Positions 16,782 through 25,126 of a stretch of 64,000 nt of DNA are shown one piece after another. The notes below the pieces were generated by a model. It was not told the origin of the DNA and searched no databases. It saw nothing but the letters and a program-made list of their open reading frames with translations. The stretch lies in the NCBI GenBank assembly GCA_023384415.1, contig JAHDWJ010000019.1, positions 80,456 through 144,455 on the forward strand, given 5' to 3'. Every line of letters begins with the position of its first letter. Positions within the stretch are counted from its first letter, which is position 1. The DNA comes from Anaerolineae bacterium (lineage in GTDB: Bacteria > Chloroflexota > Anaerolineae > Promineifilales > Promineifilaceae). A program made the position numbers and the translations under genes.

Positions 16782-17567
16782 TTACAGATTATCAACATCA
16801 GTGGGGTGATAATGCCCTTCTATCCAGATACTCTGGTCGCGGCCGACCTCTTTTTTCCACACCGGCACGATCTCTTTGAGCCGATCTATGCCATACCGCG
16901 CGGCCGCAAAAATCCCTTCATCCCGATGCCCCGCGGCACAGGCCACCAGCGTCGTTGGTTCACCGACTTCTAGTTTACCGATCCGCTGCACAATGGCAAC
17001 GCCTTTGATCAGCGGCCATTTGGCTTGAATTTCCTGGGCGATTTGGGCCATGCGCTGCTCAGCCATTTCGCTGTACGCCTCATACTCCAGGTGGAGCGTC
17101 TCCGGGGGCAGCCCGTCACGCCGGGTTGCCCCCCGCACATACCCGGCAAAAGTGGCAATTGCTCCTACATCCGGCCGCCCCAACCGGGCGTGAATGGCGT
17201 TCAGATCGGGCTTCTCCTCGGTTAGGGTGAAGTAGGTGTTTAGGACTGAGGACTGAGGACTGAGGAGTGAGTGCCCACTGCCAACGGCCAACGGCTCACT
17301 GCCCACGGCTAACGGCCCACTCCCCCCACTCACCGGCGGGAATAGGGCGACCTCATCCCCGGGACGGATGGGGGTTTCGGGGGTGGCGTACTGCCGGTTG
17401 ATGGCCACGAGGGTGGTGGGCAGGCTGGGGGTTAGGGCCGGGTACGCGGCCGCGAGCGCAGCCAACATCTCCGTCACCGTCACCTCAGCCTGAGGCAGCG
17501 TCAACGACACCCGCCCCTCCCCAGCCCGGTCTTTCAACGTCGCAAACAAACGAATCTCTATCTCCAT
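16782..17567 (-). CDS. moaD-moaE: MoaD-MoaE fusion, molybdopterin synthase small and large subunits
   Basis: 261 residues. Residues 1-82 are MoaD (IEIRLFATLKDRAG to VALFPPVSGG), including the Gly-Gly end that must be free to become the thiocarboxylate sulfur donor. Residues about 112-261 are MoaE, with GAIATFAGYVRG, EYEAYSEMAEQ and RIGKLEVGEPTTLVACA; the catalytic Lys lies in VPVWKKEVG. Together they convert precursor Z (cPMP) into molybdopterin. Because the Gly-Gly is internal, the fusion must be cleaved, as reported for mycobacterial MoaX. The 30-residue linker is encoded by an intergenic-type low-complexity repeat. The gene follows moaC by 4 bp. Confidence 0.92.
   Translation of the reverse strand: MEIEIRLFATLKDRAGEGRVSLTLPQAEVTVTEMLAALAAAYPALTPSLPTTLVAINRQYATPETPIRPGDEVALFPPVSGGSGPLAVGSEPLAVGSGHSLLSPQSSVLNTYFTLTEEKPDLNAIHARLGRPDVGAIATFAGYVRGATRRDGLPPETLHLEYEAYSEMAEQRMAQIAQEIQAKWPLIKGVAIVQRIGKLEVGEPTTLVACAAGHRDEGIFAAARYGIDRLKEIVPVWKKEVGRDQSIWIEGHYHPTDVDNL
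17228..17331. repeat. low-complexity repeat inside the MoaD-MoaE linker
   Basis: TAGGACTGAGGACTGAGGACTGAGGAGTGAG followed by GCCCACTGCCAACGG-type units. The same GGACTGAGGACTGAG and CCAACGGCTCAC elements occur between genes at 7480, 46195 and 46260. Here they are in frame and encode Ser/Pro/Leu/Val-rich residues. Confidence 0.75.
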
Positions 17568-17570
17568 ACC

Positions 17571-18056
17571 TCATCCCTCTTCTACAGCATGATAATCCCC
17601 CCGCACCCCTCCTTCTTTCCTTACCAACCGTACCTGGCTGATCTGCATGGTGCGGTCTACAGCTTTGGCCATATCGTAAATGGTGAGGGCGGCTACAGAG
17701 ACGGCCGTCAGGGCTTCCATTTCCACCCCCGTTTTGCCCCGCACCCGCACCGTCGCTTCAATATTGACCCGGTTCGCGGCCGCGTCAGGCACACAGTTCA
17801 CCTCTATATGGGTCACCGGCAGAGGGTGGCACAGGGGAATCAGTTCACTGGTTCGTTTGGCCGCCATGATGCCGGCCAACTGGGCCACCGCCAAAACATC
17901 CCCTTTTTTCACATTTCCTTCTATAATCAGACGCACCGTCTCCGGCTGCATCAGCACCGACCCTCTGGCCACGGCCAGCCGCTCGCTATCCTCTTTATAG
18001 CCGACATCCACCATCCGGGCGCGGCCGCTGTCATCCAAATGTGTCAAACCATTCAT
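17571..18056 (-). CDS. moaC: cyclic pyranopterin monophosphate synthase
   Basis: 161 residues, the usual length. [29 protein letters not shown] and [25 protein letters not shown] are the diagnostic MoaC blocks, with the active-site Lys/Asp in [10 protein letters not shown]. It makes cPMP from the 3',8-cyclo-GTP produced by MoaA (38.4 kb in this window). It is the first gene of a moaC / moaDE / mazG-like run. The divergent Nudix gene lies 120 bp away. Confidence 0.95.
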   Translation of the reverse strand: MNGLTHLDDSGRARMVDVGYKEDSERLAVARGSVLMQPETVRLIIEGNVKKGDVLAVAQLAGIMAAKRTSELIPLCHPLPVTHIEVNCVPDAAANRVNIEATVRVRGKTGVEMEALTAVSVAALTIYDMAKAVDRTMQISQVRLVRKEGGVRGDYHAVEEG

Positions 18057-18175
18057 ACGACCAATTATAATGAGATTGCCCCAAATGAGGAAATGGGGCG
18101 TGATGAGTGAAGCATGATGAGTGATCCGTGAAGCGTGATCGCCAACTCGCTCTCTCGCCCCCCTCGCCTACTCCC

Positions 18176-18730
18176 ATGAAACCATTCCAAACCCACTCCC
18201 GCCAGACCGTCTGGTCATGCCCCTGGTACAGTGTGCGCCAGGATGAGATTACCCTGCCCAACGGCCAACCTGGTGTATACAACGTCATCGTCAAACCCCC
18301 AGCGGTCTGGATCATCCCCGTCACTGATGACGGCCAGATTGTCCTGATTTATACCTACCGGTATACGGTAGACGATTGGTGTTGGGAGATACCGGCGGGG
18401 AGCCTGAAACCGGGGGAGACAGCTCAGGACGCGGCCGCGACCGAACTGGCTGAGGAAATTGGGGGCACAGCCAGGGCATGGCATTATCTGCACCAATTTT
18501 ATGCCGCCAATGGGATATGTGATGAGGTGGGGCATATTTTTCTGGCGGCCGGCGTCACCCTCAGCCGGCCCCACCATGAACCGGCTGAGGTGATCCAGAT
18601 ACACCCCAAACCGATAGCCGAAGTCCTGCACATGGCCCGCACCGGTCAGATCAGCGATGGCCCTTCGGCCCTGGCCCTGCTGCTGGCCGAGAACCAACTC
18701 CGCGATTTATCCGCTATAATATTGTCATAA
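18176..18730 (+). CDS. Nudix hydrolase, ADP-ribose pyrophosphatase type
   Basis: 184 residues from ATG 18176; the frame opens 16 codons earlier in a low-complexity tract. The Nudix box runs from Gly75: GSLKPGE, then ATELAEEIGG, with the metal-binding Glu pair present but the usual Arg-Glu replaced by Thr-Glu (TELAEE). WEIPAGSLKPGE is typical of ADP-sugar pyrophosphatases. It probably hydrolyses ADP-ribose or a related nucleotide diphosphate sugar to AMP and sugar phosphate. Divergent from moaC. Confidence 0.85.
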   Translation: MKPFQTHSRQTVWSCPWYSVRQDEITLPNGQPGVYNVIVKPPAVWIIPVTDDGQIVLIYTYRYTVDDWCWEIPAGSLKPGETAQDAAATELAEEIGGTARAWHYLHQFYAANGICDEVGHIFLAAGVTLSRPHHEPAEVIQIHPKPIAEVLHMARTGQISDGPSALALLLAENQLRDLSAIILS

Positions 18731-18741
18731 AGCTCACTGGT

Positions 18742-19010
18742 TTTATCTGGTTTAGCCAGATCGTTGATAAGCTGGACTGGAAACATAATCTTCAACCTGA
18801 AGAAGTTGAAGAGATATTTGCCAACCAACCACAATATGTTGGTTAGAGAAGGGAAAGATAGAGGGTGAGGATGTTTATGCCGCTTATAGACGGTCTAACG
18901 AAGGGTGAGATCTAACAGCCGTTTTTATCTGTAAACAGGGGCATCGGGCCTTGATTATTACAGCCCGTGACATGAACAGTAAGGAAAGAAAGCAATATGG
19001 CCGAAAATAG
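18742..19010 (+). pseudogene. remnant of a BrnT/COG2929-type toxin gene
   Basis: Reading FIWFSQIVDKLDWKH then EEVEEIFANQPQ and, after a stop at 18844 and further frame changes, GEDVYAAYRRSNEG and ALIITARDMNSKERKQYG reproduces in order the conserved blocks of small BrnT-like toxins. The frame is broken by at least two stops and the start is missing. No intact toxin can be made. It is followed by an antitoxin-like remnant, in the normal toxin-antitoxin order of this family. Confidence 0.6.
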
Positions 19011-19077
19011 ACAAATGGATCCCATTCCTGAAAACATGACTTTGTTAGAAGCTATGGGGTCTCTATTGAGACGTTGA
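18997..19077 (+). pseudogene. truncated antitoxin remnant
   Basis: ATG 18997 overlaps the end of the toxin remnant and gives MAENRQMDPIPENMTLLEAM before a stop at 19077. The (M)xENRxMDPIPENxxxxEEA start is typical of antitoxins paired with BrnT-like toxins, but the rest of the protein (DNA-binding part) is lost. Confidence 0.5.
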
Positions 19078-19126
19078 TTAATTTATGGGTTCAAGAAAAG
19101 CTGGTAGCGGCTTGAACGATCTAATC

Positions 19127-19174
19127 TACTGGACTCTGGCGAAAATTGATTTCACCAGTGGCCATAACCAATAC
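19127..19174 (+). repeat. 48-bp dispersed repeat, copy 1
   Basis: From TACTGGACTCTGGCGAAAAT to ATAACCAATAC. The reverse complement of 59593-59640 matches at 45 of 48 positions. Both copies lie just beyond gene ends (TPR gene here, sufE there). Confidence 0.75.
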
Positions 19175-19182
19175 ATTTGCCG

Positions 19183-19563
19183 TTAATCCTGCTCATCCGT
19201 GTCTAACAACGCTTGTTGGAGCTTGGGGCGCAAAATTTGTTCTACCAGCGATTTTAACCCAATTTGTGACCAGATAGTGATGGCTTGCTCATAAAGAGGT
19301 ACCGCTTTCTCTGGCTGGGCCTGAGCCACCCACCAATCCCCCATACGGTATAGAACCCGCGCCAGGCTGTAACCATCCCCAATCTGCTGGTACAGTTGGC
19401 CCGCCGACTGATAATAGTGCCAGACTAAGGGGTATTGTTTGCGGCCGCGTTCCAAATCCCCTAACGAAAGCAGCACATTGGCTTCCCCCAACCTGGCCCC
19501 CACCTGCCGGAACAACCCCAACACCTGTTCATACCCCTCCTGCAAGCCGTATTTTTGGCTCAA
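19183..19563 (-). CDS. small TPR protein
   Basis: 126 residues. Three tetratricopeptide-like helix pairs are visible (GARLGEANVLLSLGDLERGR, GDGYSLARVLYRMGDWWVAQ, PEKAVPLYEQAITIWSQIG). The pattern matches the C-terminal TPR tail of large STAND-type regulators, so this may be a detached fragment. The start is a TTG that overlaps the stop of the Na/Pi symporter gene (TTGA), so it would rely on translational coupling. Function unknown. Confidence 0.55.
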   Translation of the reverse strand: MSQKYGLQEGYEQVLGLFRQVGARLGEANVLLSLGDLERGRKQYPLVWHYYQSAGQLYQQIGDGYSLARVLYRMGDWWVAQAQPEKAVPLYEQAITIWSQIGLKSLVEQILRPKLQQALLDTDEQD

Positions 19564-21251
19564 CTGGCCGGGGGTTCTGGTTCTGGCTGTGGCTCTGACG
19601 ACGGTTGTGGCTGGGGGTGCGGCTCTGGGTCTTCATAAACGGCTGTGTCCAATGGCTCATTGACCGCCGGGCGGCTGGTTAGATGGTGGGTGGTGCGCCA
19701 GATGTGATAACCGATTCGATCCACCCAGCGCATGGATTCTAACTGCCGCTGGGCCTCGTCGGGCTGTACCTGCCCGGCAGCGGTTTTCTCTAGTAGGAAC
19801 GCCCGCTGGTGGCGGCGGGTCTCCGCTAACTGGGCCGATGTCTGGGCCAGGGTCTGAACCATCGCTGGCGCGGCTTCCCCTTTGGGCGGCCAGTGGCCCA
19901 TAACCTCTTGCAACAGTTCGGCCAATGGTTTGGCCGCTGCCCGCACTTCCGCCCCATAAACTGGTCTCTCTGCTTCTAAACAAGCCTCGATGAGCCGATC
20001 TACATGATCCCCGGCGTGAAGCAGGGAAAGACGCCGGTTATAAATGTCGCTGGGATGATCCGGTAGACGAACCTGCCCCAGGAAGCGGCTGGTTTCGTTC
20101 ATGGCGGCCTGGGCGGCGGCTAACTGTTCTTGCTCGTGATGGCCTTGTTGGCCGTTGTGCAGCAGGGCCGCGGCCGCTTGCAAGGTCACTAAAACGATCT
20201 CCTCCAGGGCACGTGCGGCCGCTTCCACCGCCACATCAGGAAGCTGCTGCAACGATTTATCCAGGTGGCGGGTAAGTACCGGCCCCTGGTCAGGAATCAA
20301 CCGGGTAATCAGCCGGGCAAAGGGGGCGGTGAAGGGCAAAAAGAGGATGGCTCCCATCAGGTTAAAGACGGTATGAAACAGGGCAATGAACATGGCCGGC
20401 TCATCCGCATCCAAAACCCGTCCCAGCACCCTCACCAACGCCAATAAGGCCCCGGCACTCATAAAAGCCAGCAGACCGGTAATCACGTTGAAGAGGATGT
20501 GGGCCAATGCGGTGCGGCGAGCCGGGATAGAGGCCCCGGCCGAAGCCAGAACGGCGGTTACGGTGGTGCCCACATTTTGCCCAATGACCAGATAAGCGGC
20601 CTGTTCCAGACCAATGGCCCCACTGTGCAGGGCGGTCAGGGTCAAAGCAACGGCCGCGCTGGATGATTGCAGCAGCACCGTCATCACAACCCCAATGAGG
20701 GTCAGACCGACGCGGCCGCTCATTGTCGCCTGGGAAAAGCCAGTCAGATCAATATTCTGGGCCAATCCCCCCATCCCTTCCTGCAAAAAATCAATGCCAA
20801 TGAAGATGAGGCCAAACCCCACCACAGCCATGCCCACATGGGCCTGACGACCCTTGCCCAGCAGGCGCAGCAGCGCACCTACCCCAATAAAGGGCAAAGC
20901 TATAGCACTCACATTCAGCTTAAACCCCAGCAGGGAGACAATCCAGCCGGTGCTGGTGGTGCCCACGTTGGCCCCAATGATGACCCCAATCGCGGCCGCA
21001 AACGAAAGCAGCCCGGCACTGACAAACCCAATGGTGGTAATGGTGGTAGCACTGGATGATTGCACCAGGGCCGTCAGCCCCACCCCAGAAAGAAAGGCCG
21101 AGGTAGTGGTGCCGGTGGAACGCTCTAACACCGCCTGCAAGGAACGGCCTGCGGCCGCCTTCAACCCATCAGACATCAAAATCATGCCCACGAGAAAAAG
21201 GCCAACACCGCCAAGCAAATAAGGGAAAGCAGACAACAACGTGGCTATCAT
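19560..21251 (-). CDS. Na/Pi cotransporter family protein with PhoU-like tail
   Basis: 563 residues. Two inverted-topology repeats each carry the QSSSA motif (GLTALVQSSSATTITTIG and VVMTVLLQSSSAAVALTL), the hallmark of Na+/phosphate symporters (NptA/SLC34-like). Eight or so membrane helices occupy about 1-310. The C-terminal 200 residues are helical and PhoU-like, common in bacterial members. The last 20 residues are a Pro/Glu/Ser repeat. Phosphate is the family substrate; the window has no pst or pho genes to confirm it, though a polyphosphate kinase gene is present at 49-51 kb. Confidence 0.85.
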   Translation of the reverse strand: MIATLLSAFPYLLGGVGLFLVGMILMSDGLKAAAGRSLQAVLERSTGTTTSAFLSGVGLTALVQSSSATTITTIGFVSAGLLSFAAAIGVIIGANVGTTSTGWIVSLLGFKLNVSAIALPFIGVGALLRLLGKGRQAHVGMAVVGFGLIFIGIDFLQEGMGGLAQNIDLTGFSQATMSGRVGLTLIGVVMTVLLQSSSAAVALTLTALHSGAIGLEQAAYLVIGQNVGTTVTAVLASAGASIPARRTALAHILFNVITGLLAFMSAGALLALVRVLGRVLDADEPAMFIALFHTVFNLMGAILFLPFTAPFARLITRLIPDQGPVLTRHLDKSLQQLPDVAVEAAARALEEIVLVTLQAAAALLHNGQQGHHEQEQLAAAQAAMNETSRFLGQVRLPDHPSDIYNRRLSLLHAGDHVDRLIEACLEAERPVYGAEVRAAAKPLAELLQEVMGHWPPKGEAAPAMVQTLAQTSAQLAETRRHQRAFLLEKTAAGQVQPDEAQRQLESMRWVDRIGYHIWRTTHHLTSRPAVNEPLDTAVYEDPEPHPQPQPSSEPQPEPEPPAS

Positions 21252-21541
21252 CCGAACTCCAGGGACTATCTATTTAGGGCATGGTTCAGCTTTTCTGGAA
21301 ACAGTGCTTGACAAATTCCTGACCACAGACGGCCAACGGCAGACCCCCCAACTCTGGAAAATCGCAGTCGGTGGTTAGTGGTCAGCGGTCAATCTGTATT
21401 CATCAGTGACATCTGTGGATAAACCTTTTCGGGCTGGCCCAGGGTAAGGATTAGACGAGAAAAATCTGCCCTAATCCGCGAAACCTACGCCTAAAAATCA
21501 GATTTTAGCTCTACTGAGTCTCCATTCCCCATTCTCCACTC
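21252..21541. other. gene-free stretch
   Basis: No supported gene. The sequence contains low-complexity text-like repeats (GTCGGTGGTTAGTGGTCAGCGG) and short A/T-rich parts that could hold the promoter for the Na/Pi gene, but no convincing -35/-10 pair or hairpin was seen. Confidence 0.3.
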
Positions 21542-22996
21542 TCAAGAACTCACCTGGGCCAGCACCACTCCCTCATCGTCCGTCAGGATAAGCGTCCAGG
21601 GGCCGCTCCAACCAGCCTGAGGGGTCCAATTGGCTAAAAACGGCAGCCCCGGATACAACACCACCGGCCAGACGGCTGCCGGCTCATCAGCTTGCCACAA
21701 GGTAAGATGACCGGTGGTATAGGTCGTTACCGACACCCCTACCGCCACAGTCTGGGCTGCGGCCGCCAGGCGTAAAGCCGCATGGTAGTTAGCATATTGG
21801 AAACTGCCCAGATCATTCACCGGGTACCAATACTCCACCCACTCCACCCGCTCACCAGGCATCAGCGGGGCATAATCCCAAAAGGTAGGCGTTGCCCCGC
21901 TCCACAACTCCAGGTAATCACTATCCCCATCGGTCCACATCTCGGGCGGCAGATTTTTGGGGGCAAAAATTTTGTGCCCAGGGGGGCCATCCAGAGCAAA
22001 CACTCGTGCCATCCCCTGGTTGGCCTCATGATCATACAGCCCGGTAAACGGAAACTCCAAATTAGGGGCAAAAAAGCCCAGATATTCCTGCCAGTTAGCA
22101 TAACGGCTCATATCCCGTCCTTCAAAAACAGGCCAATCCATCCATTCACCCGGCGGGGGCAGGCTGGCATCCCCGGTCGAATGGACCATTACCTGGGTTG
22201 TGGGGAAGATAAACTCCGTCTGTTCGGAAACGTGCAGCCCCCCCAGAGTCAACATGCCATTGACCCATAACTGATATTCATGGGGTTCATTGGTAATGTT
22301 GACCGCCCACGGCTCAATTTTGATATAACTGTGTAAGCTGTCCAGGGTGAGGGTGCTGCCCACCAACATCCCGGTGCGGCTTTCCACATCGCTCACGGTG
22401 ATAGAAACGGTATCGGCCTGCTGGTCAACCACATACCCCCATGGCCGCCACTCATTCAGGCCATGCTCATCTACAGGGAAAGACCATTCCATCCCCCCCG
22501 TTGCCAGCCACCACCCCCGGTACCCCCAACTGGTTGGTTTGATGACCGGGTTTTCGTACAGAAGATGGCGGCCTGTTTGTTTATCTACCCAGCGATAGAT
22601 GCGGCCGCCTAATTCCGGCACGACCGTAATCGCCACAAAGCTGTTTTCTAATACCAATGCCTGGTAAACACGCGGGGCAATCGGGCCAACCATCGAAAAA
22701 TTCAGCCGGGGATACGGGTAAACGGGGTCATCTGGAGCGGTGGGGATAAAGCCGCTCTCATAACCGTAAGTAGGAATGCTGATAGCGGTGATGGCAAAAG
22801 TGGGGGCATCTGGGGGGAGATTGTGGATGAAGGGGAGAAAGATAACCTCTTGGTCTACAACCGAGAGCGAACCGGCGGTGAGGGAATGCCCGCTCATCAC
22901 CGGGAGCAGAACCAACAGCAGCAGCAGACCAACTTTCCAGCCGGAACCGGGCCTGGCCGTTTGGGGGTAAGGGGGAGAAATAAGCTGTTTACGCAT
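21542..22996 (-). CDS. secreted DUF5107-type protein
   Basis: 484 residues from ATG 22996 (MRKQLISPPYP); an upstream in-frame GTG-like extension lacks support. An N-terminal hydrophobic segment (about 22-37) is a signal peptide or anchor. ITVVPELGGRIYRWVDKQTG, LLYENPVIKPT and GWWLATGGMEWSFP are the conserved blocks of DUF5107, a beta-rich domain with a galactose-mutarotase-like fold often found beside TPR or glycosidase modules. Carbohydrate binding or processing outside the cell is a family-based guess. The last 130 residues resemble a beta-sandwich. Confidence 0.75.
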   Translation of the reverse strand: MRKQLISPPYPQTARPGSGWKVGLLLLLVLLPVMSGHSLTAGSLSVVDQEVIFLPFIHNLPPDAPTFAITAISIPTYGYESGFIPTAPDDPVYPYPRLNFSMVGPIAPRVYQALVLENSFVAITVVPELGGRIYRWVDKQTGRHLLYENPVIKPTSWGYRGWWLATGGMEWSFPVDEHGLNEWRPWGYVVDQQADTVSITVSDVESRTGMLVGSTLTLDSLHSYIKIEPWAVNITNEPHEYQLWVNGMLTLGGLHVSEQTEFIFPTTQVMVHSTGDASLPPPGEWMDWPVFEGRDMSRYANWQEYLGFFAPNLEFPFTGLYDHEANQGMARVFALDGPPGHKIFAPKNLPPEMWTDGDSDYLELWSGATPTFWDYAPLMPGERVEWVEYWYPVNDLGSFQYANYHAALRLAAAAQTVAVGVSVTTYTTGHLTLWQADEPAAVWPVVLYPGLPFLANWTPQAGWSGPWTLILTDDEGVVLAQVSS

Positions 22997-23197
22997 GGAT
23001 AACCTCCTGCGCGTTATTCTGGTTGCGGCCGTCACCTCAAACCAACAACCGCCACAGCCAGCATGTAACCTGTCACCAACACGCACAATCAGCAGTTACC
23101 TGAACACCTCCTCATTTAACCGTCAGTATATATCTTCGTCTGACCTTTCCGGGCAAACGGAGCGTAAGGGACTTTTTGTTGTGTTTAAGTCACAACC

Positions 23198-23689
23198 TTA
23201 CAATAAATCTAATTGTGCTGGTGGCACAGGCGGCATGACACGGACATTGATAAAACGCTCTGCAAACCGCTTCAAGTCCTTGTCTTCGCTATAAATCACG
23301 GTCGCTTTTCTAGCAACGGCCGTAGCAATGATCAGGTGATCCGCTTTTGCTTTTACCCGATCTACTTCTTCCTCGCTACTTAACTTCCTGCGTAGTGCCT
23401 CGTTTTGTCGCCAAATATGGGCATAAGATTGAGCTGCCGCCATATCAAATGGGATAATCATAAAATAGGATTGTAATGTTTGTGTGATTTTGTTATGTCT
23501 ATCTTCGGGAGTTCCGCTCAACAGCTCCGCGGCAACAATAGCGGGGATGATAACTTTACTCTTTTCTTCCTGGCACATTTTGAGTAAATGGATGGCGCGG
23601 GCAATTTTTTCTTCTTGCCCACTTGTGGCCTCTTGTTTTATGCCCCATATCAGGATTTGTGTATCAAAACAGATAATATCATTTCTCAT
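23198..23689 (-). CDS. PIN-domain nuclease (probable toxin)
   Basis: 163 residues. PIN-domain acidic residues are visible: Asp9 in IICFDTQILIW, Glu in IVAAELLSG, and Asp in KADHLIIATAVARKA plus YSEDKDLKRFA. The family cuts RNA and most members are VapC-type toxins. It begins inside the last codons of the upstream 262-residue gene (4-bp ATGA overlap), the usual layout of toxin-antitoxin pairs. Neither gene contains GCGGCCGC; three ACGGCCGT copies occur in the pair, suggesting acquisition from another lineage. Confidence 0.8.
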   Translation of the reverse strand: MRNDIICFDTQILIWGIKQEATSGQEEKIARAIHLLKMCQEEKSKVIIPAIVAAELLSGTPEDRHNKITQTLQSYFMIIPFDMAAAQSYAHIWRQNEALRRKLSSEEEVDRVKAKADHLIIATAVARKATVIYSEDKDLKRFAERFINVRVMPPVPPAQLDLL

Positions 23690-24474
23690 ACCGGCACGTT
23701 TCCATGTATTCGTAACTGCTTGGCATATTCTTCTATGTCATCGACTGCGTCAAAAACATCGCCTACAGCGGTACGCAATTCATTCATGGCGTCAATAATA
23801 GAGATGTCTTCATAGCTGATAATTTCTTCCACAAGAAATGATTCGAGTTCTAGCGTTTTGGCATTCCATGACGCTTGCCCCCGTAAACCAACCTGCATAT
23901 ATAACTTAGCCCCAATATCCCGCGCTAATTCTTTGGTTGTCTCACAATAAACGAGAGTGCCATCAATCATTCTGAACTGAACTTTGGGGTCTGCCCCACC
24001 GACTCGTGTCACTTCGCCATAGATGACAGTTTCCCCTTTTAATGGCGATTCCATTGGTATTTCGGTGTCTGGCGTCATAGTGGCAAGATAAACCGAATTT
24101 CCATTTTGAGTGTAAAACTCAGCATCGCAATTATGCCGGCGGGTAAATTTAGAGAGTTCTTGTAATCCTTTGATCGTGCCTATAGGTAGTAGGTGATAAT
24201 CGTTCTGTCTGATTGATTCGGTAATTGCTTGTGCGGCTGGAACGGTTAATTCTGGCAGGTTGGGAGAAAATGTCAGTTTAAGACTACCATCCTCAACGGC
24301 CGTTAATCCCACCACCACGCTCTCTTTTTTCAATGTTGGGTTGGCATGGGTAACATAAGTGGCGATCATCTCTTCAACGGCCGTGATAACCTCCGCTATT
24401 TCTTTGGAACGAATAACACCTGGTCTAATGCCTGTGCCAGTGATGTGTACTTGTATCAGTTGTTTGTCTGACAT
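23686..24474 (-). CDS. unrecognised partner of the PIN-domain protein
   Basis: 262 residues; I do not recognise the family. The N-terminal 100 residues are predicted alternating strands and helices (IQVHITGTGIRPGVIRSKEI, then SVVVGLTAVEDGSLKLTFSP). The middle (about 100-215) is beta-rich, with GETVIYGEVTRVGG resembling an OB-like barrel strand. The C-terminal 40 residues are an acidic helix (AMNELRTAVGDVFDAVDDIE) that could bind the toxin. Four-bp overlap with the PIN gene and a promoter flanked by two TTGTACAG sites point to an autoregulated two-gene unit. It is much larger than ordinary VapB antitoxins and has no evident DNA-binding domain. Confidence 0.65.
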   Translation of the reverse strand: MSDKQLIQVHITGTGIRPGVIRSKEIAEVITAVEEMIATYVTHANPTLKKESVVVGLTAVEDGSLKLTFSPNLPELTVPAAQAITESIRQNDYHLLPIGTIKGLQELSKFTRRHNCDAEFYTQNGNSVYLATMTPDTEIPMESPLKGETVIYGEVTRVGGADPKVQFRMIDGTLVYCETTKELARDIGAKLYMQVGLRGQASWNAKTLELESFLVEEIISYEDISIIDAMNELRTAVGDVFDAVDDIEEYAKQLRIHGNVPV

Positions 24475-24513
24475 TACGCCTCACTTGTCACTATGACGAA
24501 TAATTTTTGGGAC

Positions 24514-24596
24514 GTAACTACTAAGCCCGTTGCCTGTACTTGTCGGAGCAACACCGGGCTTCGACAAGCTCAACCCTCGTGAGGGTTAGCAGTTAC
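24514..24596. repeat. 83-bp element sharing the GTAACTACTAA ends, copy D
   Basis: GTAACTACTAA (24514-24524) and TTAGCAGTTAC (24586-24596) are inverted repeats with one mismatch and match the ends of the 103-bp elements. The interior (AGCCCGTTGCCTGTACTTGTC ... CGGGCTTCGACAAGCTC) is unrelated to them and forms its own hairpin. It lies between the promoter and start codon of the PIN operon. Confidence 0.6.
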
Positions 24597-24616
24597 TATG
24601 GGGCAAAAATTGCGCT

Positions 24617-24655
24617 TGTACAGTTAATTATAGTATTGCTTTACATAATTGTACA
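24617..24655 (-). promoter_or_regulatory. predicted promoter and operator of the PIN operon
   Basis: On the minus strand TATAAT (24627-24632) is preceded, 17 bp away, by TGTACA at 24650-24655. The octamer TTGTACAG occurs at both 24616-24623 and 24649-24656, bracketing the promoter. Paired palindromic sites around a -10 box fit an autorepressed operon. Confidence 0.5.
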
Positions 24656-24656
24656 G

Positions 24657-25126
24657 CCGGGAAGCTAAAATGGGTTCTGGAGATTTCATGGGATAAGAGT
24701 AAATGCATGGGCATATTCTTGTGATTGCCCTCGACTAAGCAAGCAAAAGGTCAATCCCTACAAATAGTGCCAACCCGCTGAATTCCTAAAGAACCGAAAA
24801 TAATTCGTGGATATTCGGGCAATTCGCGGCAGAAACCTCTTTGGTTCTAGTTTATCCAGGCTAAGGAATAAGACCAGGCAAAATTTGCATAGGGCCTGGC
24901 CTTGCGTTAGACTTGCGAGTTCGCCTGCTCGCCAGACAATCCAGGCACCCCCTAGCGTAGCGTAACATCCATTTCAGGGCTGACCTTTCAGGAGCATCGG
25001 CAACCGTGACTCAGAGACGTGTGACGATTCTACGCCTACCCCTTCATCCTGCCCGCTCGTCCCCAATCCTGACACCTGTCTAAGTGCCCCTGCCCCGAAA
25101 CGCCAGCAAAGGAGATTGCTGTCACC
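24657..25126. other. 470-bp gene-free stretch upstream of the Hsp70-like gene
   Basis: No credible gene on either strand. AGGAGATTGCTGTCACC provides the ribosome-binding region of the next gene. The stretch has no GCGGCCGC, no strong hairpin and no clear -35/-10 pair. Confidence 0.35.
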
